Assembly (NCBI RefSeq): GCF_000003605.2
Contig: NW_003146790.1
Coordinates: 2,547 to 15,145, forward strand
Length of the DNA: 12,599 bases
Direction: 5' to 3'
Origin: Saccoglossus kowalevskii
Lineage: Eukaryota; Hemichordata; Enteropneusta; Harrimaniidae
Shown: one piece after another, positions 1 through 9,484 of the stretch
Layout of the letters: the number at the start of each line of letters is the position of its first letter
Numbering within the stretch: position 1 is the first letter of the stretch
Made by a program: the position numbers and the translations under genes
Notes under the pieces: generated by a model
What the model was told of the DNA's origin: nothing
What the model saw: only the letters and a program-made list of their open reading frames with translations
Databases searched by the model: none

Positions 1-292
1 TAGAGGTTATAATATAAGTCATAAACATAGGTATCTCACAAATATTCATTGCAGTAGTAACGATGAAGCATAAATTCAACGATGTTAAACATTAACGAAA
101 TAACCAACTAACTACTAGAAAATTCCATACTTGAACTTGAACTTGAAACCCTGAGAATGTACCATTAAACATTAACAATATAACTAACAACATTTTTGTA
201 ACTAACTACATGTACTAGAAAATTCCATACTTAAACTCAAAACCATGAGAGAAGAAAGGTGTCAATCAGGTCAATGATCTCATTGTTATTGT
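1..292 (-). other. 3' UTR of copy 1, with a duplicated module
   Basis: Noncoding, AT-rich sequence between the pol stop (293-295) and the missing polypurine tract. It holds two imperfect tandem modules of about 80 bases (85-164 and 165-250). Each runs from TTAAACATTAAC through TACTAGAAAATTCCATACTT to a CTGAGA/ATGAGA end. A short TTGAAC repeat lies near 131-147. The same layout recurs in the other two copies, so it belongs to the family. Confidence 0.75.
85..250. repeat. Imperfect tandem duplication in the 3' UTR (copy 1)
   Basis: Two adjacent modules share TTAAACATTAAC, a stretch related to ATAACTAAC, and TACTAGAAAATTCCATACTT. The second carries an extra block with ATTTTTGTAACTAAC. Equivalent pairs occur at about 4873-5033 and 9679-9843. 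Confidence 0.7.
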
Positions 293-2051
293 TTATGTCA
301 TGAAGTCTTTGAGGTATTCCGGTTCACGTCTTAATCTGGTTGATTTGCGTATTGATTTGTGGTTGTATGTCCGGTGGAGTAGATGGTACATTTTCAACAT
401 CTGAAGAATTAAATTCTTTTTCTTCTATCTCTTCTAACTCCTCTTCACCTGGAATAACTCCCTCACTGAATTTCAGTTTCTTGAAATAAGAGCTATTGCG
501 TGTGACTTTATGATTTCCGCGACGAGCAGTTATCATTGTTCCCTTCTGTTGCTCAACTTGATATGGCTCTGGCTTAAATGGCGTAGACATCTTATTTTGT
601 TTTCTTTGTTTGATTAGTACACGATCTCCTATTCATTCGTCTGACGGTTTTGCATGATTTCTTTGATCAGCATACTCTTTCATAATCTGTTTCTTCATTG
701 CATCTCTGGATTGTAGATCTTTGTTTTTGTAATGCTGGTGCTGTATTTCTGGAAGTGTGGTTCTTAGTTTTCTTCCATTCAGCAATTCTGCTGGAGATTT
801 GTCAGTTGTGGAGTGTGGTGTAGCACGGTATTGACGTAGAAATTTGAATATTTCTTTATGCCAATTCTTGCCTTCAATTACGGCGGTACGCACTGCCTTT
901 TCAACAGTTCTCATTGCTCTCTCTGCTTCACCATTTGCTCTTGGCCACAGTGGTGTCACTTTCTGGTGATGAAATCCCAAGTGATTAGCAAATTTGCTGA
1001 AATCATGTCCATTAAATGGTGGACCGTTATCAGACTTCACCACTTCAGGTATACCTTGACGTGCAAATATTTCATCTACACGTGGAATTACAGCTTGTGC
1101 TGATGTTGATCGAAGGAATGCAATTTCTGGAAATCTACTGTAGTCGTCAATTAATACTAGAATATATTCACCGCTAGGAAATGGACCACAGAAATCCATT
1201 GAAACATTCTTCCATGGACCACTAGGTAGTGTAGTCATTTTCAATGGCTCATTATTTGGCTTTGAACTATGATTTGCTGCCTGACATGGAATGCATTTAG
1301 CTATCAGTTCATCTACCATACGGTCTATCCCAGGAAACCATAATGTTTCTCTGAGTAATCTCTTGGTCTTCACTACTCCTTGATGTCCATTATGTGCTAA
1401 TTTTACTGTACGTTGCTGTAATGCGTGTGGAATTATGAGGCGGTATCCTCTCAGTAGTACCCCTTTTGCAATCGACAGTTCGTCCTTCACTTTTCTATAC
1501 TGAGCAATTTCAGGATCAACATCATGCCACCGTTGTGTTAGTATTACATGTGACAACTTTTGTAATGTCTCATCTTCTGAAGTAGCTTTCTGGACTTCTT
1601 CAAGTGTCAATGCGTCTGGCATTGAATTCTCAACAATGAAGTTAACATAAGTGTCAATTCGTGAACTATGGTCAACAGAATTTGTCATATCCTTATCTGA
1701 GTGACGACTCATATAATCTGCCGGGTTTTCTTTACCTGGGCGATATATTACTTTGTATTTGTATGGTTGCATACGTAGACACAGACGTTCAATTCTGGCT
1801 GTAGACTTGCGCTGTGGTTTATTGAAGATTCCTTCTAATGGTTTGTGATCTGTGATTATTTTAAAGGATGATCCATAAATGTATAAGTGAAAATGTTCAC
1901 TTGCCCATACCATCGCAAGTGCCTCTCTCTCTGTCTGGCTATATCTACTCTCAGCATCAGTTAGTGCGCGACTTGCATATGCGACTATGTTCTGATTTCC
2001 ATCTGTAGTGATCTGCACTAGAATCGCACCCAATCTGTGGGCTGGCATCAA
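293..2051 (-). pseudogene. Copy 1 pol: RNase H, integrase and tail (broken)
   Basis: Encodes the 3' half of the polyprotein. RNase H comes first, with catalytic positions visible in TEREALA, IITDHKPL and ADYMSRH; its first Asp lies just upstream in another frame. Integrase follows: an HHCC zinc-binding part (AHNGHQG then CIPC), then the DDE core with Asp in SMDFCGPF, Asp in KSDNG and Glu in ANGEAER. The tail has a GDRVL/PF..PYQV module and an acidic stretch. Breaks: the start is out of frame with RT; a TGA at 633-635 interrupts the tail in frame where copy 2 has Ile-Gln; an extra T near 352-358 shifts the last 20 or so codons. Expected polyprotein stop is at 293-295. The Met at 2051 is not a real start. 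Confidence 0.9.
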
Positions 2052-3640
2052 CGATAATCTCTGTATATACTCTGGGTTGAAGTATTCATCACTTTCTTAC
2101 TAGCCATTTCAGTTTTTAGTGCACTGAATGACTTTTGTTGTCTTGGGCCCCATGACCATGGTATATCTTGATGAGTAAGCTCTCGTATGGGTGCTGATAT
2201 AGATGCGAAGTCTGGTGAGAATCTGGCTATGTATTGTGCCATGCCAAGAAAACTTCTGACTTCCATTACATCCTGTGGTTCACTGACCTTCAGTAGTGAT
2301 GATACTTTCTTATTGTCAGCTGATACTCCCTTAGCAGAAAAGGTATGCCCATAGAATGTGATTTCTGACTTACTTAATTCACATTTCTCTCTGTTGGCAG
2401 TAATATTATTGTCTCTTAGTCTCTGCAATACAGCTTTCAATTGGTCATCATGATCTGTCTGTTCCTTGCCGAATACTATTATGTCGTCTGATATATTTCT
2501 AGCACCTGGAATTCCTTGCAGTGCATCAGAGACAGCCTTCTGAAATATTTCTGCCGCTGAATTTATGCCAAAACTTAGTCTCTTGTAACAAAATAAACCT
2601 AAATGTGTGGCAAATGTGGTTATGTGTCTTGAATCAGGATCCAGTTCTATTTGATGATATCCCTTGTTCAAATCTATTTTGGTGAACACTGTAGCACCAT
2701 TTAAATCTACTATCAGATCTTCTATTGTCGGTATCGGGTGACGTTCTCTTTCTATAGCTGTATTTGGAGCTCTCATGTCAACACAAATACGAATATTTTC
2801 TTTCTTTGGCACAACAACAATCGGGGAAACCCACGGTGTTGCACCTACGGCCTTTTCTATTATGTCTAACTCTTCCAATTTCTGTAACTCTTTCTCTACT
2901 TTATCTCGAACGTGGAATGGAACACGACGATGCTGTTGAGCGACTGGTTTAACTGATTTATCAATATGTAATTTTGCTTTAACATGTTTCATCTTTCCAA
3001 TGCCCTCTAAACGATTCATGAAATCATTAACTATTTTCCCAACTGTGGGTACAATTATTGTAGAATGTACATTATTCATGATGCGTAGCAATCCAAGATT
3101 CACTGCTGTTTCACACCCTAACAAATTTCCTCCTGTGCTTTTAACTACACAGAAATTCTCAGTCAACTGTTGGTTAGTTACAAGTGATTGTACAGTCATC
3201 TCAGCTTCACCTATTACTGGAAGTGGTTTTACAGCATTATAAGCGTATATTTTCTTTGATGATTGAAGTAATTGAACACCTTTAATTTGTTGCAGTGTTT
3301 GCTCATCTATGATGTTAATACCAGCTCCCGAGTCAATGAGACATTTTACCGGTTGTCCTGCTAACATGACTTGTGTATGTGGTTGAAATTTATCAATGAC
3401 TGGGGATACTGATATGTGGTATACATATTCATCATCTGTAGAATTATCTTCGTGGATGTCAATTGCTTTTGCTCGCTGTATATTATTGCTCCTACATACT
3501 TTTGCAAAATGTCCAATTTTCTGACACTTTTTGCATGCTTTGCCGTATGCTGGACATGGAGTATCTTTGTGTGGGTATATGCCACCACATCTGAAGCAAG
3601 ACTTACTAATATCATTTCTAGTTGGACCTTTGATCTGACC
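2048..3640 (-). pseudogene. Copy 1 gag end, protease and reverse transcriptase
   Basis: One open frame running through two zinc knuckles (CFRC...H...C, then [14 protein letters not shown], 3492-3600), an aspartic protease with LIDSGAG (near 3330), and a full RT. RT landmarks are [23 protein letters not shown] and the catalytic [10 protein letters not shown], where the usual YxDD is I-S-D-D; related Mag-type elements also lack the Tyr. A connection region with YGHTFSAKG follows. The protease continues directly from the knuckles, so Gag and Pol formed one frame in this family. The frame is lost near 2060-2085 through two single-base losses relative to copy 2, giving an early stop at 2048-2050. 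Upstream it is out of frame with the Gag N-terminus. Confidence 0.92.
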
Positions 3641-4265
3641 TCTCTCCTGATTTTGAATTCAGCCATGTTTTTTTTCTATTCCTATTAAATTTCTTAGACA
3701 CATGCTTAATTTCAGAAATATGATCTACCCTATCAGTGTCCTCTATGCCTTTTGCTTGACGTTCTGATATTTCAAAAGCACGACCTGCATCAAGAATGTC
3801 TTTTAATGACACATTTTCTCTGAGTGCTCTCCTTCTCAGCCTTGCTGATGTTGTAGATAGTACTATTTGTGACTTGATCTCTTCATCTTCATTATGAAAT
3901 GTGCATGTCTTTGCAAGTTGTCTCAAACGTGCGTTATAACTGTCTAATGTTTCACCAGGTTTCTGTGATGCATTTCGGAATACATAAACTTCGTATGCTT
4001 TATTTACTTTGGGTACAAAGTATTTATTCAGTGCTTCCAAGGCTTGCTTGAATTCATCACCAGTATCTGGTAGGGTATCAAAAATATCTGCTACCTCACC
4101 CCCAGCTGAATATAATAGTAAGGCACGCTTTCTCTTATCATCAGTAATTCCCTGGGCAACCAAATATGTCTCAAAACGCTTCACCCATTTTGTCCATCTT
4201 GGCCCTATGGAGGTGCTTTCATCATGTACTGGGAATGACGGAAATGGTAGCAGTGCAGTAGCCAT
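3618..4265 (-). pseudogene. Copy 1 gag N-terminal part (frameshifted)
   Basis: Capsid-like Gag of a Mag-type Ty3/Gypsy element: about 200 residues with WTKWVKRFETYLVAQG, a helical capsid segment (EALNKYFVPKVNKAYEVYVF), and LRQLAKTCTFHNEDE. The ATG at 4263-4265 lies in a good context (ACAATGG) and matches the start of copy 2. About 200 residues in, copy 1 lacks 11 bases present in copy 2 near 3640, so the frame runs into a stop before the zinc knuckles, which continue in the frame used by protease and RT. Copy 2 keeps this junction open. Confidence 0.92.
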
Positions 4266-4482
4266 TGTTCAGAATTAATTCAATAATTTCACATCCAGCG
4301 AATCTGTATTACTCTGACGGTAGTCTGAATTCTAACGAATCTGTAAACTCTGACACTGGGAAATGTGTATGGCTGATTTACACACTACATGTATGTTCAG
4401 TCAATGTTCAACTCACGACTTATGAATTAAAATATTTCTGCTCGCATCTCAGGTTTTCTTGAATGTTGCACTAGATCATGTT
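4266..4482 (-). other. 5' untranslated leader of copy 1
   Basis: About 217 bases between the primer-binding site and the Gag start. AT-rich, no sustained frame on the sense strand. It is nearly identical to 9057-9273, differing for example in the ACGACTTATG/ACGGTTTATG and CTCGCATC/CAGGCATC stretches. A packaging signal might lie here, but nothing in the sequence proves it. Confidence 0.7.
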
Positions 4483-4496
4483 CATCCTCAGCCCCA
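4483..4496 (-). other. Degenerate primer-binding site of copy 1
   Basis: Occupies the place of the tRNA-Ser-type site of copy 2 but differs at three clustered positions: the minus strand reads TGGGGCTGAGGATG instead of TGGCGACGAGGATG. The 3' portion GAGGATG is kept. The changes would weaken pairing with the tRNA primer. Confidence 0.75.
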
Positions 4497-4679
4497 TGTA
4501 GTAAGATCGTGAGGCAGAAATTAATACAATGGTGGGAACACAAACTTGAGCTTCATTTATTCACTGCATGAACATGGCAGCCATATTGTAAACACTGTCT
4601 TACACATTGCCTGTGAGGGCGCACTTTACAAATAAAAATTACATGAATATAAATGTGTACTAGTATAGTGGACATTACA
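4497..4679 (-). repeat. Shared LTR: 3' LTR of copy 2 and 5' LTR of copy 1
   Basis: 183 bp, starting TGTAATGTCC and ending TTACTACA on the minus strand, so it has the usual TG...CA ends and a short TGTA(A) inverted repeat. Directly bounded by a polypurine tract on the right and a primer-binding site on the left. An AATAAA poly(A) signal lies at 4556-4561. It differs at about 9 of 183 positions from the LTR at 9288-9470. Only one LTR separates two internal regions, so no target-site duplication is expected here. Confidence 0.9.
4556..4561 (-). terminator. Poly(A) signal in LTR
   Basis: AATAAA on the minus strand, about two thirds into the LTR, at the expected place for the R/U5 part of a short retrotransposon LTR. 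The matching site in the second LTR lies within 9343-9352 and is doubled there. Confidence 0.6.
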
Positions 4680-4693
4680 TCCATCTCCTCTTT
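4680..4693 (-). other. Polypurine tract of copy 2
   Basis: The minus strand reads AAAGAGGAGATGGA directly before the LTR start TGTAATG. This is the position and composition expected of the plus-strand DNA primer in LTR elements. The same 14 bases are present at 9471-9484. Confidence 0.85.
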
Positions 4694-5075
4694 AGATATT
4701 CAGTCTATGAATGTTAATGAATAAATCATATTGCAGAGTTGGTGTAGTTCTGGTATAATCTATATGGTAGCCTTTAACTTGCCTTGCAGAGGTTATAATA
4801 CAAGTTCATAAACATAGGTATCTCACAAATATTCATTGCAGTAGTAACGATGAAGCATACATTCAACAATGTTAAACATTAACGATATAACCAACTAACT
4901 ACTAGAAAATTCCATACTTGAACTTGAACTTGAAACCTTGAGAATGTACCATTAAACATTAACAATATAACTAACTACATTTTTGTAACTACATGTACTA
5001 GAAAATTCCATACTTAAACTCAAAACCCTGAGAGAAGAAAGGTGTCAATCAGGTCAATGATCTCATTGTTATTGT
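4694..5075 (-). other. 3' UTR of copy 2
   Basis: About 380 noncoding bases between the pol stop and the polypurine tract. It carries the same duplicated module as copy 1 (about 4873-5033) but is shorter by 4 bases within TAACTAACTACATG. Compared with copy 3 it lacks about 17 bases next to the polypurine tract (9494-9511), where copy 3 repeats TTTAGATAT. Confidence 0.75.
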
Positions 5076-7163
5076 TTATGTTATGAAGTCTTTGAGGTAT
5101 TCCGGTTCACGTCTTAATCTGGTTGATTTGCGTATTGATTGTGGTTGTATGTCCGGTGGAGTAGATGATACATTTTCAACATCTGAAGAATTAAATTCTT
5201 TTTCTTCTATCTCTTCTAACTCCTCTTCACCTGGAATAACTCCCTCGCTGAATTTCAGTTTCTTGAAATAAGAGCTATTGCGTGTGACTTTATGATTTTC
5301 GCGACGAGCAGTTATCATTGTTCCCTTTTGTTGCTCAACTTGATATGGCTCTGGCTTAAATGGCGTAGACATCTTATTTTGTTTTCTTTGTTTGATTAGT
5401 ACACGATCTCCTATTTGAATGTCTGACGGTTTTGCATGATTTCTTTGATCAGCATACTCTTTCATAATCTGTTTCTTCATTGCATCTCTGGATTGTAGAT
5501 CTTTGTTTTTGTAATGCTGGTGCTGTATTTCTGGAAGTGTGGTTCTTAGTTTTCTTCCATTCAGCAATTCTGCTGGAGATTTGTCAGATGTGGAGTGTGG
5601 TGTAGCACGGTATTGACGTAGAAATGTGAATATTTCTTTATGCCAATTCTTGCCTTCAATTACGGCGGTACGCACTGCCTTTTCAACAGTTCTCATTGCT
5701 CTCTCTGCTTCACCATTTGCTCTTGGCCACAGTGGTGTCACTTTCTGGTGATGAAATCCCAAGTGATTAGCAAATTTGCTAAAATCATGTCCATTAAAAG
5801 AAGGACCGTTATCAGACTTCACCACTTCAGGTATACTTTGACGTGCAAATATTTCATCTACACGTGGAATTACAGCTTGTGCTGATGTTGATCGAAGGAA
5901 TGCAATTTCTGGAAATCTACTGTAGTCGTCAATTAATACTAGAATATATTCACCGCTAGGAAATGGACCACAGAAATCCATTGAAACATTCTTCCATGGA
6001 CCACTAGGTAGTGTAGTCATTTTCAATGGCTCATTATTTGGCTTTGAACTATGATTTGCTGCCTGACATGGAATGCATTTAGCTATCAGTTCATCTACCA
6101 TACGGTCTATCCCAAGAAATCATATTGTTTCTCTGAGTAATCTCTTGGTCTTCACTACTTCTTGATGTCCACTATGTGCTAATTTTACTGTACGTTGCTG
6201 TAATGCGTGTGGAATTATGAGGCGATATCCTCTCAGTAGTACCCCTTTTGCAAACGACAGTTCGTCCTTCACTTTTCTATACTGAGCAATTTCAGGATCA
6301 ACATCACGCCACCGTTGTGTTAGTATTACATGTGACAACTTTTGTAATGTCTCATCTTCTGAAGTAGCTTTTTGGACTTATTCAAGTGTCAATGCATCTG
6401 GCATTGAATTCTCAACAACGAAGTTAACATAAGTGTCAATTCGTGAACTATGGTCAACAGAATTTGTCATATCCTTATCTGAGTGACGACTCATATAATA
6501 TGCCGGGTTTTCTTTACCTGAGCGACAAATTACTTTGTATTTGTATGGTTGCATACGTAGACACGAACGTTCAATTCTGGTTGTAGACTTGCGCTGTGGT
6601 TTATTGAAGATTCCTTCTAATGGTCTGTGATCTGTGATTATTTTAAAGGATGATCCATAAATGTATAAGTGAAAATGTTCACTTGCCCATACCATCGCAA
6701 GTGCCTCCCTCTCTGTCTGACTATATCTACTCTCAGCATCAGTTATTGCGCCACTTGCATATGCGACTATGTTTCGATTTCCATCTGTAGTGATCTGCAC
6801 TAGAATCGCACCCATCCTGTTGGATGGCATCAACGGTAATCTCTGTATTATACTCTGAGTTGAAGTATTTCATCACTTTCTTACTAGCCATTTCAGTTTT
6901 CAGTGCACTGAATGATTTTTGTTTTCTTGGGCCCCATGATATTGTACATCTTGATGAGTAAGCTCTCATATGGGTGCTGATATAGATGCGAAGTCTGGTA
7001 TGAATCTGGCTATGTATGTGCATGCAAGAAAACTTCTGACTTCCATTACATCCTGTGGTTCACTGACTTTCAGTAGTGATGATACTTTCTTATTGTCGGC
7101 TGATACTCCCTTTAGAAGAAAAGGTATGCCCATAGAATGTGATTTCTGACTTACTGAATTCAC
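5076..7163 (-). pseudogene. Copy 2 pol: connection, RNase H, integrase and tail (broken)
   Basis: Pieces in changing frames cover the end of the RT connection ([16 protein letters not shown]), a tether (KYFNSEYNTEI), RNase H, integrase and the complete tail. Integrase DDE residues (MDFCGPF, KSDNGPSF, ANGEAER) and the C-terminal GDRVL module are intact from 6101 to the stop at 5076-5078, ending RLRREPEYLKDFIT, the usual end of this protein type. Breaks: a 3-base-reduced stretch near 7010-7030, a 1-base loss near 6940, a 2-base loss at the first RNase H motif (near 6830), TAA at 6378-6380 replacing Glu, and TGA at 6120-6122 replacing the Trp of the LWFPGID motif. One RNase H catalytic Asp is Tyr (AYYMSRH). 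Confidence 0.9.
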
Positions 7164-8604
7164 ATTTCTCTCTGTTGGCAGTAATGTTATTGTCTCTTAG
7201 TCTCTGCAATACAGCTTTCAATTGGTCATCATGATCTGTCTGTTCCTTGCCGAATACTATTATGTCGTCTGATATATTTCTAGCACCTGGAATTCCTTGC
7301 AGTGCATCAGAGACAGCCTTCTGAAATATTTCTGCCGCTGAATTTATGCCAAAACTTAGTCTCTTGTAACGAAATAAACCTAAATGTGTGGCAAATGTGG
7401 TTATGTGTCTTGAATCAGGATCCAGTTCTATTTGATGATATCCCTTGTTCAAATCTATTTTGGTGAACACTGTAGCACCATTTAAATCTACTATCAGATC
7501 TTCTATTGTCGGTATCGGGTGACGTTCTCTTTCTATAGCTGTATTTGGAGCTCTCATGTCAACACAAATACGAATATTTTCTTTCTTTGGCACAACAACA
7601 ATCGGGGAAACCCACGGTGTTGCACCTACGGCCTTTTCTATTATGTCTAACTCTTCCAATTTCTGTAACTCTTTCTCTACTTTATCTCGAACGTGGAATG
7701 GAACACGACGATGCTGTTGAGCGACTGGTTTAACTGATTTATCAATATGTAATTTTGCTTTAACATGTTTCATCTTTCCAATGCCCTCAAAACGATCCAT
7801 GAAATCATTAACTATTTTCCCAACTGTGGGTACAGGTATTGTAGAATGTACATTATTCACGATGCATAGCAATCCAAGATTCACTGCTGTCTCACACCCT
7901 AACAAATTTCCTCCTGTGCCTTTAACTACACAGAAATTCTCAGTCAACTGTTGGTTAGTTACAAGTGATTGTACAGTCATCTCAGCTTCACCTATTACTG
8001 GAAGTGGTTTTACAGGATTATAAGCGTATATTTTCTTTGATGATTGACGTAATTGAACACCTTTAATTTGTTGCAGTGTTTGCTCATCTATGATGTTAAT
8101 ACCAGCTCCCGAGTCAATGAGACATTTTACCGGTTGTCCTGCTAACATGACTTGTGTATGTGGTTGAAATTTATCAATGACTGGGGATACTGATATGTGG
8201 TATACATATTCATCATCTGTAGAATTATCTTCGTGGACGTCAATTGCTTTTGCTCGCTGTATATTATTGCTCCTACATACTTTTGCAAAATGTCAAATTT
8301 TCTGACACTTTTTGCATGCTTTGCCGCGTGCTGGACATAGAGTATCTTTGTGTGGGTATATGCCACCACATCTGAAGCAAGACTTACTAATATCATTTCT
8401 AGTTGGACCTTTGACCTGACTTTGACCTGAGCTCTCTCCTGATTTTGAATTCAGCCATGGTTTTTTTCTATTCCTATTAAATTTCTTAGACACATGCTTA
8501 ATTTCAGAAATATGATCTACCCTATCAGTGTCCTCTATGCCTTTTGCTTGACGTTCTGATATTTCAAAAGCACGACCTGCATCAAGAATGTCTTTTAATG
8601 ACAA
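7090..8604 (-). pseudogene. Copy 2 gag end, zinc knuckles, protease and RT
   Basis: Continues Gag from SLKDILDAGRAF through two zinc knuckles into protease (LIDSGAG) and RT ([25 protein letters not shown]) in one frame. This shows the ancestral Gag-Pol was a single frame here. A TGA at 8293-8295 replaces the Gly of the second knuckle (CKKCQKI-stop-HFAKVC). The RT core is otherwise open down to an inserted base near 7113, after which a false end follows at 7090. At 8412-8433 an 11-base unit CTTTGACCTGA is present twice; copy 1 has it once. Between 7186 and 7788 it is almost identical to copy 1. Confidence 0.92.
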
Positions 8605-9056
8605 ATTTCTCTGAGTGCTCTCCTTCTCAGCCTTGCTGATGTTGTAGATAGTACTATTTGTGACTTGATCTCTTCATCTTCATTATGAAATGTGCATGTC
8701 TTTGCAAGTTGTCTCAAACGTGTGTTATAACTGTCTAATGTTTCACCAGGTTTCTGTGATGCATTTCGGAATACATAAACTTTGTATGCTTTATTTACTT
8801 TGGGTACAAAGTATTTATTCAGTGCTTCCAAGGCTTGCTTGAATTCATCACCAGTATCTGGTAGGGTATCAAAAATATCTGCTACCTCATCCCCAGCTGA
8901 ATATAATAGTAAGGCACGCTTTCTCTTATCATCAGTAATTCCCTGGGCAACCAAATATGTCTCAAAACGTTTCACCCATTTTGTCCATCTTGGCCCTATG
9001 GAGGTGCTTTCATCATGTACTGGGAATGACGGAAATGGTAGCAGTGCAGTAGCCAT
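8595..9056 (-). pseudogene. Copy 2 gag N-terminal part (frameshifted)
   Basis: Same capsid-like Gag start as copy 1 (ATG at 9054-9056, context ACAATGG), about 150 residues, ending in LRRRALRE. One base is missing near 8603 relative to copy 1 (GACAAATTTC against GACACATTTTC), so translation stops at once and the rest of Gag continues in the frame of 8604. A few substitutions against copy 1 are conservative. Confidence 0.92.
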
Positions 9057-9273
9057 TGTTCAGAATTAATTCAATAATTTCACATCCAGCGAATCTGTAT
9101 TACTCTGACGGTAGTCTGAATTCTAACGAATCTGTAAACTCTGACACTGGGAAATGTGTATGGCTGATTTACACACTACATGTATGTTCAGTCAATGTTC
9201 AACTCACGGTTTATGAATTAAAATATTTCTGCAGGCATCTCAGGTTTTCTTGAATGTTGCACTAGATCTTGTT
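9057..9273 (-). other. 5' untranslated leader of copy 2
   Basis: Noncoding stretch of about 217 bases between the primer-binding site and the Gag ATG, nearly identical to that of copy 1. No conserved short frame is seen on the sense strand. Confidence 0.7.
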
Positions 9274-9287
9274 CATCCTCGTCGCCA
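9274..9287 (-). other. Primer-binding site of copy 2 (tRNA-Ser type)
   Basis: The minus strand reads TGGCGACGAGGATG directly after the LTR end. It complements the 3' end of metazoan tRNA-Ser(GCT), whose acceptor ends ...CATCCTCGTCG plus CCA, over 14 bases by my recollection of that tRNA. The match places the LTR end at 9288 (or 3 bases further in if a TGTAA...TTACA repeat is preferred). Confidence 0.75.
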
Positions 9288-9470
9288 TGTTGTAAGATCG
9301 TGAGGCAGAAATTAATACAATGGTGGGAACACAAACTTGAGCTTTATTTATTCACTGCATGAACATGGCAGCCATATTGTAAACACTGTTTTACATATTG
9401 CCTGTGAGGGCGCACTTCACAAATAACAATTACATGAATATAAATGTGTACTACTGTACTGGACATTACA
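9288..9470 (-). repeat. Shared LTR: 3' LTR of copy 3 and 5' LTR of copy 2
   Basis: 183 bp, TGTAATGTCC...TTACAACA on the minus strand, same length as the LTR at 4497-4679 and about 95 percent identical. It carries two overlapping AATAAA signals within 9343-9352. Bounded by the polypurine tract at 9471-9484 and the primer-binding site at 9274-9287. Confidence 0.9.
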
Positions 9471-9484
9471 TCCATCTCCTCTTT
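9471..9484 (-). other. Polypurine tract of copy 3
   Basis: Same 14 bases (AAAGAGGAGATGGA on the minus strand) abutting the LTR as in copy 2. A second TTTAGATAT follows 9 bases away from a local duplication. Confidence 0.8.

Larger units (their letters stand above)
1..4679 (-). mobile_element. Ty3/Gypsy retrotransposon copy 1 (left end outside window)
   Basis: Leftmost unit of a tandem array. In minus-strand order it has a 5' LTR (4497-4679, shared with copy 2), primer-binding site, leader, gag-pol and 3' UTR. By comparison with the next unit, its polypurine tract and 3' LTR should start about 100 bases left of the window. Domain order protease, RT, RNase H, integrase identifies Ty3/Gypsy; the Gag and Pol resemble the Mag-like, K02A2.6-type proteins of invertebrates. 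It is dead: the primer-binding site is altered, gag is frameshifted, the RT-RNase H junction is frameshifted, and the integrase tail has a stop and a frameshift. No chromodomain and no envelope gene are visible. Confidence 0.93.
4497..9470 (-). mobile_element. Ty3/Gypsy retrotransposon copy 2, full length with both LTRs
   Basis: The only unit wholly inside the window: 5' LTR 9288-9470, primer-binding site 9274-9287, leader, gag-pol 9056 to 5076, 3' UTR, polypurine tract 4680-4693, 3' LTR 4497-4679; about 4974 bp in all, with an internal region of 4608 bp. It is full length but inactive, with a gag frameshift, a stop in the second zinc knuckle, several frameshifts between RT and RNase H, and two further stops around the integrase zinc finger. 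The cis-acting sites (LTRs, primer-binding site, polypurine tract) look intact, so trans-mobilisation is not excluded. Confidence 0.93.

Noticed and set aside
858-1103. Plus-strand open frames across the pol regions (for example 858-1103, 2764-2952, 3000-3242 and their equivalents in copy 2)
   Set aside because: They lie antisense to well-conserved pol and gag motifs and repeat only because the units repeat.
633-2051. Envelope gene or chromodomain in the family
   Set aside because: After integrase there is only a short basic-acidic tail, then noncoding 3' UTR; no signal peptide, membrane segment or chromodomain is seen.
2490-2510. ISDD instead of YxDD in RT taken as loss of the active site
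   Set aside because: Both catalytic aspartates are present, and the same replacement is common in related Mag-type elements.
3361-3666. Minus-strand frame of 101 codons at the gag-pol junction (also 8142-8396)
   Set aside because: The zinc knuckles and protease lie in a different minus-strand frame; this one is a shadow.
4265-4462. Plus-strand 65-codon frame conserved at 4265 and 9056
   Set aside because: It is antisense to the leader; conservation simply follows the repeat identity, and no domain is seen.
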